From Zea mays (taxonomy: Eukaryota; Streptophyta; Magnoliopsida; Poales; Poaceae): a DNA stretch of 64,000 bases. The DNA is taken from the NCBI RefSeq assembly GCF_902167145.1, contig NC_050098.1, positions 32,730,501 to 32,794,500 on the forward strand. The letters are read 5' to 3'. The notes below the pieces were generated by a model. That model searched no databases and was not told where the DNA came from. It saw nothing but the letters and a program-made list of their open reading frames with translations. A program made the position numbers and the translations under genes. Of the stretch, positions 54,620 through 64,000 are shown one piece after another. Position 1 is the stretch's first letter. Every line of letters starts with the position of its first letter.

Positions 54620-57600
54620 CTATTTGGGGTCAAGCCCGGAACCGATCCGGACCTGCTTGGTGGTGTCGCCACTGGGGTCAAGAGGGACGGCCTTAACCGT
54701 CTCTGCTGGTTCGAAGTTGTCGGCATGGCGCTTCACGTCTGGCACCTCCTTAGAGAGGTTCACCAGGTCGGCGATGAGGGTCTCGGACTCGGCGAGGGCC
54801 TCGGCGTACTCCACGCACTCCACATCGCATTCGAACGCGTGTTTGTACGTGGGGCCGACGGTGATGACCCCGTTGGGGCCCGGCATCTTGAGCTTCAGGT
54901 AGGTGTAGTTGGGGACGGCCATGAACTTCGCGTAACATGGCCTCCCTAGTACGGCGTGGTAGGTTCCTCGGAACCCGACCACCTCGAACGTCAGGGTCTC
55001 CCTTCGGAAGTTGGAGGGCGACCCGAAGCAGACGGGGAGGTCGAGTCGCCCGAGGGGCTGGACGCGCTTCCTAGGGATGATCCCGTGGAAGGGCGCAGCG
55101 CCTGCTCGGACGGAGGACAGATCGATGCGCAGGAGCTTGAGGGTCTCGGCGTAGATGATGTTGAGGCAGCTGCCCCCATCCATAAGGACCTTGGTGAGCC
55201 TGACATCGCCGACAACGGGGTCGACGACGAGCGGGTATTTCCCCGGGCTCGGCACGTGGTCGGGGTGGTCGGCCTGGTCGAAGGTGATGGGCTTGTCGGA
55301 CCAGTCTAGGTAGACTGGCGCCGCCACCTTCACCGAGCAGACCTCCCGGCGCTCTTGCTTGCGATGCCGAGCCGAGGCATTCGCCGCATACCCTCCATAG
55401 ATCACGAAGCAGTCGCGGACCTCGGGGAACTCTCCTGCTTGGTGATCTTCGTTCTTGTCGTCGTCGCGGGCCCTGCCACCCTCGGCGGGTGGCCCGGCCC
55501 TGTGGAAGTGACGCCGAAGCATAATGCACTCCTCGAGGGTGTGCTTGATGGGCCTCTGATGGTAGGGGCACGGCTCCTTGAGCATCTGGTCGAAGAGGTT
55601 CGCACCTCCAGGGGGCTTCCGAGGGTTCTTGTGCTCGGCGGCGGCGACAAGGTCCGCGTCAGCAGCGTCGCGTTTCGATTGCGACTTCCTCTTGCCTTTC
55701 TTCTTGGCGCCGCGCGGAGCAGACGCCTCGGGAGCCTCTTCCGATGGGCGGCCCTGGGGCTGCTTGTCCTTTCGGAAGATAGCCTCGACCGCCTCCTGGC
55801 CAGAGGCGAACTTGGTGGCGATGTCCATCAGCTCGCTCGCCCTGGTGGGGGTCTTGCGACCCAGCTTGCTCACCAGGTCGCGGCAAGTGGTGCCGGCGAG
55901 GAACGCGCCGATGACATCCGAGTCGGTGATGTTGGGCAGCTCGGTGCGCTGCTTCGAGAATCGCCGGATGTAGTCCCGGAGCGACTCCCCCGGCTGTTGC
56001 TGGTAGCTTCGAAGGTCCCAGGAATTCCCGGGGCGCACGTACGTGCCCTGGAAATTCCCAGCGAAGGCTTGGACCAAGTCGTCCCAGTTGGAGATCTGCC
56101 CCGGAGGCAGGTGCTCCAACCAGGCGCGAGCAGTGTCGGAGAGGAACAGGGGGAGGTTACGGATGATGAGGTTGTCGTCGTCCGTTCCACCCAGTTGGTA
56201 GGCAAGGCGGTAGTCCGCGAGCCACAGTTCCGGTCTCGTTTCCCCCGAGTACTTCGTGATAGTAGTCGGGGGTCGGAACCGTGTCGGGAATGGCGCCCGT
56301 CGGATGGCCCAACTAAAGGCCTGCGGACCGGGTGGTTCGGGCGAGGGACTCCGATCCTCCCCGCTGTCGTAGCGCCCCCCACGCCTAGGGTGGTAGCCTC
56401 GGCGCACCCTTTCGTCGAGGTGGGCTCGACGGTCGCGTCGATGGTGCTCGTTGCCGAGGTGGCCCGGGGCCGCAGGCGCGGTGTTGCACGTGCGCCCGGT
56501 GTAGACCGAGGCTTCCCGCATGAATCGGGAAGTCGCAGCATGAGGTTCTGAGGGATATCCTTGCTTTCGGGAGGCTGTGCTCTCGGCCCGTCGGGCCGCA
56601 GCGCCTTCCAGGAGATCCTTGAGCTCTCCCTAGATTCGCCGACCCTCGGTGGTTGATGGCTCCGGCATCGCGCGGAGGAGCATCGCTGCGGCTGCCAGGT
56701 TCTGACCAACCCCGCTGGATGCGGGCGGCGGCCTGACCCTGACATCGTTGGCGACGCGGTGCTGGAGACCTTAGGGCAGGTGATGTATTTCTCCGACCAG
56801 GGGTTGGTCCGCCCATACCTGCCCGACGTCCCGACGGATCGGCTCAAGCGCTCCTGTTCCCTCGTCGAGCCTGGCCTGCGCCTCACGGACTTGCTCGAGT
56901 TGTGGGTCGTAACCCCCCGCCGGAGCGGGGACCACAGCTAGCTCCCGTGGGATGTCGGCGCGAGGCACCGGCCTAGGAAGATCACTGTCCTCCGGCATGC
57001 CGAGACGGTTGCCCTCGGAGGGATCCCCTAGCTCGATGTGGAAACATTCGCGGCTTGGGCCGCAGCTCTCGTCGCCAAGGCTGCGGCTTCCGTCGGAACC
57101 GTCGGATAGGCAGTAGTCACATGCGGTCATGAAGTCCCGCATGGCACTGGGGTTGCCAAGTCCGGAGAAATCCCAACAGACGCTGGGGTCGTCATCTTCC
57201 TCGGACCCAGAGGGCCCGTAGGTTGAGACGTCCGTCAGCCGGTCCCAAGGCGACCGTATACGAAACCCCAGTGGGGTTGCATTCGCCTCAATGAGAGCGC
57301 CCGCCAAAACGAGGTCGTTTGGCGGGTTGAGGCCGAGTCGAAATGACGCAAGATGGGAGTTAGCCGGTACCTTTTGGTCGACGAGGAGCGACGTGGTCAC
57401 GTTGGGGACTGGTTGCACCGTCATCTCAGGTACGAGGGCGACGTCCTGCAGGCTTTCCGCGAGCGCACCGGCGTCGTCTTCTTGCTCGGGGTCAGCGTGT
57501 CGCGGGGGGACGGCGCTTGCCTCCGTCTTGAACGCGAGGTCGACGTCCGGCGTGCCTTCCGTCGGGGCGTCGGGGGCGTCGATTCGCTCGACGGCCAACG

Positions 57601-57805
57601 AAGCGTGTCCTCCCGCTTGGCCTTGATGGCCCCGCCTCCTCCTCCGTTGGCGGGGGAGAGAACGGGGCGAGCTCGAATGTTGCTCTTCCACCACGCGGGG
57701 AAGATGTCGTCGATTCCGCCGCCGGCGAGCGGGTTGTCGGCCGCCATTGTCGTTGTCGCGCGGCGGTGGAAGAAGTATCATGTCATAGCTGCCGTCGAAG
57801 GACAT
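54620..57805 (-). pseudogene. gag-pro: Huck gag-protease
   Basis: Start taken at ATG 57805 (MSFDGSYDM), close to the PBS. Single frame of about 1,060 codons with stops at 56768-56770, about 56630 and 54620-54622, each readable as C-to-T changes in Gln codons. Parts: acidic, Pro-rich N-terminal region, gag core (LAYQLGGTDDDNLIIRNLP ... RDYIRRFSKQR, about 55800-56300), a Cys/His segment (CPYHQRPIKHTLEEC, about 55540-55585) in place of a standard CCHC knuckle, and Tat-type aspartic protease (VLMDGGSCLNIIYAETL, about 55140-55190; HAVLGRPCYAKF). Frames on the plus strand over this gene are antisense shadows. Confidence 0.88.
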
Positions 57806-57906
57806 GAACTCAAGAGTCCCGAAACGAAGCACCGTCCCGGGCCGGAGAGGTTGCTGGAGACTGCCCATCTGGAGCTTGACGGGGAGCTGTTCGTCAGCAC
57901 GCAGCG

Positions 57907-57926
57907 TGCCCCTACCTGGCGCGCCA
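57907..57926 (-). promoter_or_regulatory. Huck primer-binding site
   Basis: Minus strand reads TTGGCGCGCCAGGTAGGGG one base after the 5' LTR end. It has the TGGCGC start typical of Tat-lineage PBS sites. I leave the tRNA unassigned. Confidence 0.75.
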
Positions 57927-57927
57927 A

Positions 57928-59477
57928 CTGTCGGCGTTTCGAGACAGGGGGGTCCCAAAGCCGACGAGTGAGTGTGCTGCGTGCCCCAGCCCAGATGGGT
58001 CGAGCGCGTGGGCGAGCACGAAGGGGGGAGAGGCGAGGTGGCCGGAGTCGAGCGTGAGAGAGGTGGAAGTCCCGCGGCCTTCGTGTTCGTCCCGCGCCCA
58101 GGTCAGGTGCGCTTGCAGTAGGGGGGTTACAAGCGTCCACGCGGGTGAGGGAAGCGAGCGGCCCCAAGAGAGCGCCTGTCCCGTCCTCGGTCCCGCGCGG
58201 CCAACCTTTTCTAAGAAGGCCCTGGTCCTCCCTTTTATAGTCGTAAGGAGAGGATCCAGGTGTACAATGGGGGGTGTAGCAGAGTGCTACGTGTCTAGCG
58301 GAGAGAGAGCTAGCGCCCTAGGTACATGCCAATGTGGCAGCCGGAGAGGTCTTGGCACCTTGCTGGCGTGATGTCGTGGCTGTCGGAGGTGCGACGGAGC
58401 CTGGCGGAGGGACAGCTGTTGGAGCGGTCGAGTCCTTGCTGACGTCGCCCTGCTTCCGTAAGAGAGCTGGGGGCCGCCATCGTCACAGAGCTTGTGGAGC
58501 GCCATCATTGCCCATTCGGCGGAGCTGGCCGGATGGGACGCCGGTCTTGTTCTCCGTGACCCGAGTCGATTCGGGGCAGGACGATGATGATGCTTCCTGT
58601 TGATGTGGCGGGTCTGTGCCCTAGGCGGGGTGACGTGGGGGCTCCTCCGAAGCCGAGGTTGAGTCTGTCTTCTGTTGCTGAGGCCGAGTCCGAGCCATGG
58701 GGTCGGGCGAGGCGGAGGCCGTTTGGCCGAGGCCAGGGCGGAGTCCGAGTCCTGGGGTCGGGCGAGGCGGAGTTTCGTCGTCTTCCGGGTCTTAGCCCGA
58801 GTCCGAGCCCTGGGGTCGGGCGGAGCAGAGTTCGCCGTCTTCCGGGTCTTAGCCCGAGTCCGAGCCCTGGGGTTGGGCGGAGCGGAGTTCGCCGTCTTCC
58901 GGGTCTTAGCCCGAGTCCGAGCCCTGGGGTCGGGCGGAGCGGAGTTCGCCGTCTTCCGGGCCTTAGCCCGAGTCCGAGCCCTGGGGTCGGGCGGAGCGGA
59001 GTTCGCCGTCTTCCGGGTCTTAGCCCGAGTCCGAGCCCTGGGGTCGGGCGGAGCGGAGTTCGCCGTCTTCCGGGTCTTAGCCCGAGTCCGAGCCCTGGGG
59101 TCGGGCGGAGCGGAGTTCGCCATGGCGCCTTTGGCAAGGCCTGACTGTCTGTCTGACTCACCCTTTGCGTTAAATGCTCCTGCAACTCGGTCAGTCGGTG
59201 TGGCGATTTAGTCAGGGTCGCTTCTGAGCGAAGCCAAGGCCTCGGGTGAGCCGGTGATGTGTTCGCCGTAAAAAGGGGGGCCTCGGGCGAGACGGAAGTC
59301 TCTCGAGGTCGGCTGCCCTTGGCCGAGGCTAGGCTCGGGTGAAGCGCGATCGAGTCACTCGTGTGGACTGATCCCTGACTTAATCGTACCCATCAGGCCT
59401 TTGCAGCTTTATGCTGATGGGGGTTACCAGCTGAGAATTAGGCGTCTTGAGGGTACCCCTAATTATGGTCCTCGACA
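57928..59477 (-). repeat. Huck 5' LTR
   Basis: 1550 bp, close to identical to 47711-49259. TATA box on the minus strand at about 58230-58240. Six 57-bp tandem units at 58779-59120. Confidence 0.93.
58779..59120. repeat. 57-bp tandem repeat, six units, in Huck 5' LTR
   Basis: Unit starts at 58779, 58836, 58893, 58950, 59007 and 59064. Same copy number and period as in the other LTR. The GGGCCTTAGCCC variant sits in the fourth unit of both arrays, so the arrays have not rearranged since insertion. Confidence 0.95.
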
Positions 59478-59482
59478 CCACC

Positions 59483-62310
59483 AGATACGAAGGTTGAGTT
59501 TGTCATTGATCTCTTACCTGGAACTACTCCTATTTCTAAATAGACATATAGGATGTCTGTAGAAGAGTTAAAAGAACTCAAGAAGCACTTAACGGAGTTG
59601 CAAGAGGCTGGGTACATTCGTCCGAGTCTTCACCTTGGAGAGCACCGGATTTGTTTGTACAGAAGAAAGATGGATTGCAAGGGATGTGCATGGATTAAAG
59701 GTCCCTTAATCGTGTCACTATGAAGAACAAATATCCATTACGCCGCATTGAAGATTTATTTGATCAGATGAGAGGTGCAAGGGTATTCTTGAAGATTGAT
59801 CTCCGATCGGGTTATCACCAAATGAAGATTAGGCGATCGGATATTCCCAAGACAACTTTCTCAACCCGATATGGATTATATGAGTTCACTATTATGTCGT
59901 TTGGATTAACTAATGCACCAATTTATTTTATGAATTTGATGAATAAGGTGTTCATGGAGTATTTGGACAGATTCGTCGTAGTGTTTATCGACAATATTCT
60001 TATCTATTCTAAGAGTGAAAGTGATCATGAGGAACACCTGAGATTGGTGCTACAAAAGCTAAGGGATAATCAACTCTATGCCAAGTATAGCAAATGCGAG
60101 TTCTAGATTGACGAGGTGTCATTCCTTATATCATTTCTAATGGAGGGATATCAGTGGATCCTGCTAAAGTCAAGGAGATAGTGGCGTGGAGCATACCCAC
60201 TACAGTTACGGATATTCGGAGTTTCTTGGGGCTTGCAGGCTATTATCGGAGATTTATTGAAGAATTTTCTAAGATTGCTAAGCCTATGACCTAGCTGCTG
60301 GAGAAAGGAAGAGAATTCAAGTGGGACGAGAAGTGCCAAGAAAGCTTTGAGCAATTAAAGAAGAGATTGATGTCGCCCTAGTGTTGGTTATGCCAGATCT
60401 ACAGAAGGGATTTGACATTTATTGTGATGCATGTGGCTAAGGCTTTGGATGTGAGCTTATGCAAGAAGGACATGTGATTGCCTACACGTCTCGTCAGTTG
60501 CAGAAACACGAGTTGAACTACCCCACTCATGACTTAGAACTGGCATCCGTTGTGCACGCGCTTAAGATCTGGAGACATTATATCATGGGAACCAAGTGTC
60601 GAGTGTACACGGATCATTATAGTTTGAAGAACATATTCACACAGCAAGATCTTAACCTTAGGCAACGCCGTTGGTTGGAGCTTACTAAGAATTATGATTT
60701 GGAGATTCACTATCACCCGGGCAAGGCAAATTTGGTTGCAGATGCCTTGAGTCGAAAGGAGCATGTTCATTCAGCTGTTGTTGCCTACCCGATGAGATTG
60801 TTGAGGATTTCAGGAGACTTAATCTGGGGATAGTTGCTCACACTGAAGGAGTTACTATTGATGTGGAACCTATTTTGGAGCAAGAAATCTGCAAAGGACA
60901 AATTGGTGATGCTAAGATACAAGAGATTAAGGATCTGATTACAGAAGGTCGAGGTCCAGAATTCACGGAAGATGAGCAAGGCACCGTGTGGTTCAAGAAC
61001 ATGATATGTGTTCCTGATATTGAGAGCCTTCGTGAGACTATTTTAAAGGAGGCACATGACTCAGATTATTCTATTCATCCTGGTAGTACCAAGATGTATT
61101 AGGATTTGAAGTAGAAATACTGGTGGTATGGATTGAAGAGAGATGTGGCTGCACATGTGGCTATGTGCGATGTGTGTCTAAGAGTTAAGGCTGAACACTA
61201 GAGGCCAGCTGGACTACTGCAACCGCTAAAGATACCCGAGTGGAAGTGGGAAGAGATTGGTATGGATTTCATTACTGGATTGCCTCGCACCCAGAAAGGA
61301 TATGATGCTATATGGGTGATTGTGGATAGATTGACTAAAGTGGCTCACTTTATTCCTGTCAAGACTACTTATAAAGGCTCTCAACTGGCAGAGTTATATG
61401 TGGCTCGGATTGTGTGTTTACACGTTGTACCGAAGAAGATCGTTTTGGATAGAGGATCACAGTTTACCTCCAGATTTTGGAAAAGTTTTCATGAGAATAT
61501 GGTTACAAAGTTGAATTTTAGTTCGGCCTACCATCGTCAGATTGATTGACAAACTGAAAGGACTAATCAAGTATTGGAGGACATGTTGAGCGCTTATGCC
61601 CTTCAGCATGGTAGTAGTTGGGACAAGAGTCTACCTTATGCTGAGTTCTCATATAATAATAGTTACCAGGCCACTCTGAAGATGTCACTGTTCGAGACTC
61701 TATATGGCGGGAAATGCAGGATTCCTCTACATTGGATCAGACTGGAGGAAGATAGTTCTTTGGACCTGAACTTATTCAAGAGGTAGGAGAACAAGTCCGT
61801 ATAATTCGGGAGAATTTAAGGGTAGCACAGACCAGATAAAGGAGCTATGCTAATAATAGAAGGAGACCACTGGAATTTGTGGAAGGTGATCATGTCTATT
61901 TGAAGGTGTCACCACTCAGGGGTATGAGAAGATTTAAAGTCAAAGGAAAGTTGTCCCCTCGCTTTATTGGACCCTTCTTAATCTTAAAGCGAGTGGGAGA
62001 GGTTGCATATCAATTGGAGTTACCGGATCATCTCGCGGATGTTCATGATGTCTTTCATGTATCTCAGCTGAAGAAATGTCTCAGGGTACCTGAAGAGCAA
62101 TTACCAATGGAGGACCTTAGTGTTCAAGATGATCTGACTTATGCTGAGTACCCCATCAAGATTCTTGATACACTGACTCGAGTTACAAGGAATAAGGTTA
62201 TAAAGATGTGCAAAGTGCAATGGAGCCACCACGGTGAAGATGAAGCAACTTGGGAAAGAGAAGAAGAGCTTCGTATAAATTTTCCCCATCTTTTCCCTAG
62301 ATCTTCCTAA
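59483..62310 (+). pseudogene. pol: Tekay pol: RT, RNase H, integrase, chromodomain-like tail
   Basis: Resumes the reading cut at 47710. RT palm ([14 protein letters not shown], about 59795) with FIDN in place of FIDD: the codon at 59993-59995 is AAT, so the second catalytic Asp is Asn. RNase H (about 60410-60760, with stop at about 60438), integrase zinc-finger and core (MDFITGLPRT at 61261; LDRGSQFTSRFW), integrase C-terminus, then a chromodomain-like segment (KVQWSHHGEDEATWE) ending at 62310. Many stops (for example near 59540, 59700, 60104, 61100, 61200, 61547 and 61783) and frame changes make it far more degraded than the Huck element inside it. Confidence 0.9.
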
Positions 62311-62348
62311 ATCTCGAGGACGAGATTATTTTTAAGGGGGGTAGGATT
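62311..62348 (+). promoter_or_regulatory. Tekay polypurine tract
   Basis: TTTTTAAGGGGGGTAGGATT (about 62329-62348) directly before the 3' LTR start TGTAATACTCC; preceded by GAGGACGAGATTA, typical of the Del-type 3' end. Confidence 0.85.
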
Positions 62349-64000
62349 TGTAATACTCCAAGTTGTATACAAAGAATAATAGAGAGATCTCCTCAATTTT
62401 ATGTGCCTCATTTGCATCATAAAAAGAGCATACACAAAATTTAGAGATTAATCCAAACAAATGATAAAAAAATGCATCATGTTGGAGTTTATATGTTTGT
62501 GCATTAAATAAAATAATAAGGTTAATGATAATAATATAATAATTACTAGAAGTAGAATTAAACCCTAAATTTGAAAATAGGGTTTTCAAAATAAGAAGAA
62601 GAGGAATGATATAAAAATATAAAAATATAAATATCCTTAAACTTATTACTTTTAACTGTGCAAACATAGTGTAAATGATGAGCCATAAAGTTTGAATTAA
62701 AACTTGAATTCAAATTGGATTTGAAAATGGAGAAAAAGGAATAGACAAAAAGGAATCAAGCAAAACCGACCTAAATGGGCCGCCCACCTCCATTCCGGCC
62801 CACCAGAGTTTCCTCACCGCGCAGCCCATCAGCCCTTCTCCCGCGTCGCCTCACTGGGGTCTCTGCCGTGCGGGTCCTCCCCATCATCCATTCGCGGGCG
62901 CAGTCGTCTTCCTACCGCGTGGCACCGACACCCCGTCCCCACACTGTCAGCATGACATGCGCGTTTTGCTTGGTGTCGGCTCCCTGCCAGTGGGTCCTCG
63001 TGGGCGCTCCTGAAGACTTCACCACCGTGCCGCCTTTGTCGCATTGACTGGCACAACGAACCAGAAATGGTGGAAGACCCGGCTGGTGGAGCTAGCCACT
63101 CCTGGCGGCTACAAATTGAAGCCCTCCTCGAACGCCTTGAGTCTCGCCCGCTCACCAAAACCCTAGTGCTCCGGACATCAAGAACCGCCGCCATGGGATT
63201 CTGGTGCCTACGTCGTGATTAGTGACCAAGAAGAGACCGGGGACCCTAGGCATCGCGTATAGAACCTGTGTGCGAATAATAGCCTGCGGTTACCATTCCG
63301 GGTGCCCGGAATTGCTCGCCGGACGGGTGCTTCGCCGCCGTACCGCAAGCTGTCGACGACAGGGCTCTGCGCTGCGTGACACCTCGGTAAGAAGCCGCTA
63401 CTGTACTCACGAGTTTTCCTGCTACATTTTGCACACCGCGGATAGACAATCTCGATCGCTGAGACGCTAGGCCACCAGCCGGTGATGGTGCCGCCGGGAG
63501 AAGAAATCACCGCCGTCCACCTCACGCTGAAGACCGGATCGGTTTTGCCCCGTATGCACAGGTGAGACTATCTCTGAATTCTTCGCTGTGTCTTTCTCGT
63601 TGCGATTGCATCCGTTGGTTAGTGAGTTGGGCAGTGGGGCGTTGACTGGGGCCTCGCCGTCGAGCAGCACCGTCGTGGGATGCCTGCGCGACTCAGAGGC
63701 TCTGGCCGGAGGTGGATGATGGCCTCGGGCCGTTGGGTAATAGATCAACGGTTAGGATTGCACCTGTGTACCGGATTGGACAGATAAAATGCAGGCCACC
63801 GATCGTTGAGCGTGCGGCTCGGATTTGAGGATAGAGTTAACCCTTCGCAATGTTAAAATCTGGTCACTGATCATCCATCCTGCGGCTTGGGATATCACGT
63901 GCATCTCGGCCGTTCGTGGCGAATCTCGCGGCCGTGGCTTGCTCATATCCCCTTCGTCCGTTCATTTTGCGAATAAGACCCTATTCTTTTACTAAATAAA
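62349..64000 (+). repeat. Tekay 3' LTR, first 1.65 kb
   Basis: Matches 43531-45182 closely, with small indels, and is cut by the window edge. The expected remaining length is about 1.76 kb. The donor-like CAG|GTGAGA at 63562 is a better match to consensus than the 5' LTR version (CCG|GTGAGA). Confidence 0.92.

Larger units (their letters stand above)
47711..59477 (-). mobile_element. Huck/Flip-type Tat-lineage element lacking pol
   Basis: Minus-strand gypsy element inserted in Tekay pol, with TSD CCACC at 47706-47710 and 59478-59482. LTRs 47711-49259 and 57928-59477 are almost the same length (1549 and 1550 bp) and very similar, so it is a recent insertion. Minus-strand order: 5' LTR, PBS, gag-protease, the first few codons leading into RT, then a deletion, a noncoding stretch, an antisense gene on the plus strand (50694-54030), a repeat-bearing region, PPT, 3' LTR. 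RT, RNase H and integrase are absent, so it is non-autonomous. LTR ends read TGTCGGGGACCATAAT on the minus strand, as I recall for maize Huck. Confidence 0.88.
43531..64000 (+). mobile_element. Tekay-type Del chromovirus, gag-deleted, interrupted by Huck
   Basis: Plus-strand gypsy element with a 3.41-kb 5' LTR, tRNA-iMet PBS, a short leader with only a protease/RT remnant, then (after the 11.8-kb Huck insertion) RT, RNase H, integrase and chromodomain-like tail, PPT, and the first 1.65 kb of the 3' LTR, which runs off the right edge. LTR length and the tRNA-iMet PBS fit maize Tekay. Gag is absent, so at best non-autonomous even before decay. Expected TSD GCTCA (43526-43530); its partner is outside the window. 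Confidence 0.85.

Noticed and set aside
55355..56551. Plus-strand frame of about 398 codons
   Set aside because: Antisense shadow of the Huck gag-protease gene, whose gag core and protease motifs are clear on the minus strand.

Overview
This window is repeat-dense intergenic DNA from a large grass genome, almost certainly maize (Zea mays) or a close relative. Nearly every base lies in an LTR retrotransposon. I recognise Opie/Ji-type Copia Sireviruses, a Tekay-type element with 3.4-kb LTRs, a Huck/Flip-type Tat-lineage gypsy element and a second Tat-lineage (Cinful-like) gypsy element. I see no ordinary single-copy host gene, no tRNA or rRNA gene and no CRISPR array. Family names are from memory of maize repeats and could be off by one sibling family. 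Boundaries, TSDs, PBS and PPT sites are read directly from the sequence.

Layout by nesting. The outermost layer is 'host D', a diverged long LTR of the Del/Tekay type, visible at 31918-33807 and 42966-43530. Three things sit in it. (1) Copia 2 (27407-31917, plus strand) is itself interrupted by Gypsy A (Tat lineage, minus strand; pieces at 1-106, 8953-11335 and 26901-27406). Gypsy A in turn holds Copia 1 (107-8947, minus, TSD CCCTC) and Gypsy B (11336-26900, plus, Del-type chromovirus with 4.7-kb LTRs and an extra ORF0). (2) Copia 3 (33808-42960, minus, TSD TTTAC). (3) A Tekay-type element (43531 to beyond 64000, plus), into which a Huck-type element (47711-59477, minus, TSD CCACC) has jumped. 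A degraded hAT-like element lies in host D at about 33010-33385.

Coding state. All gag-pol genes are broken, mostly by C-to-T or G-to-A nonsense changes plus a few frameshifts. Gypsy B keeps an intact 291-codon ORF0 but a broken gag-pol. Tekay has lost gag and carries an RT active-site Asp-to-Asn change. The Huck element keeps gag-protease but has lost RT, RNase H and integrase.

The most interesting material is gene-like structure that standard element maps do not explain. (a) The 4.7-kb LTR of Gypsy B reads as a complete small spliced gene: TATA box, ATG-free GC-rich leader exons with good splice sites, an AT-rich intron, an exon with the first ATG, a GC-AG intron, and a final exon that keeps the frame to a stop. 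It predicts a 67-residue acidic protein. Matching exon and GC-type donor remnants occur in the Tekay LTR and, more weakly, in host D. (b) ORF0 and gag of Gypsy B each start exactly at an AG splice-acceptor motif. (c) The Huck element carries on its antisense strand a five-exon gene for a coiled-coil protein of about 1,000 residues, with four introns of compatible phase. (d) Gypsy B has no TSD and its two flanks are not contiguous in Gypsy A, which points to recombination between two insertions.
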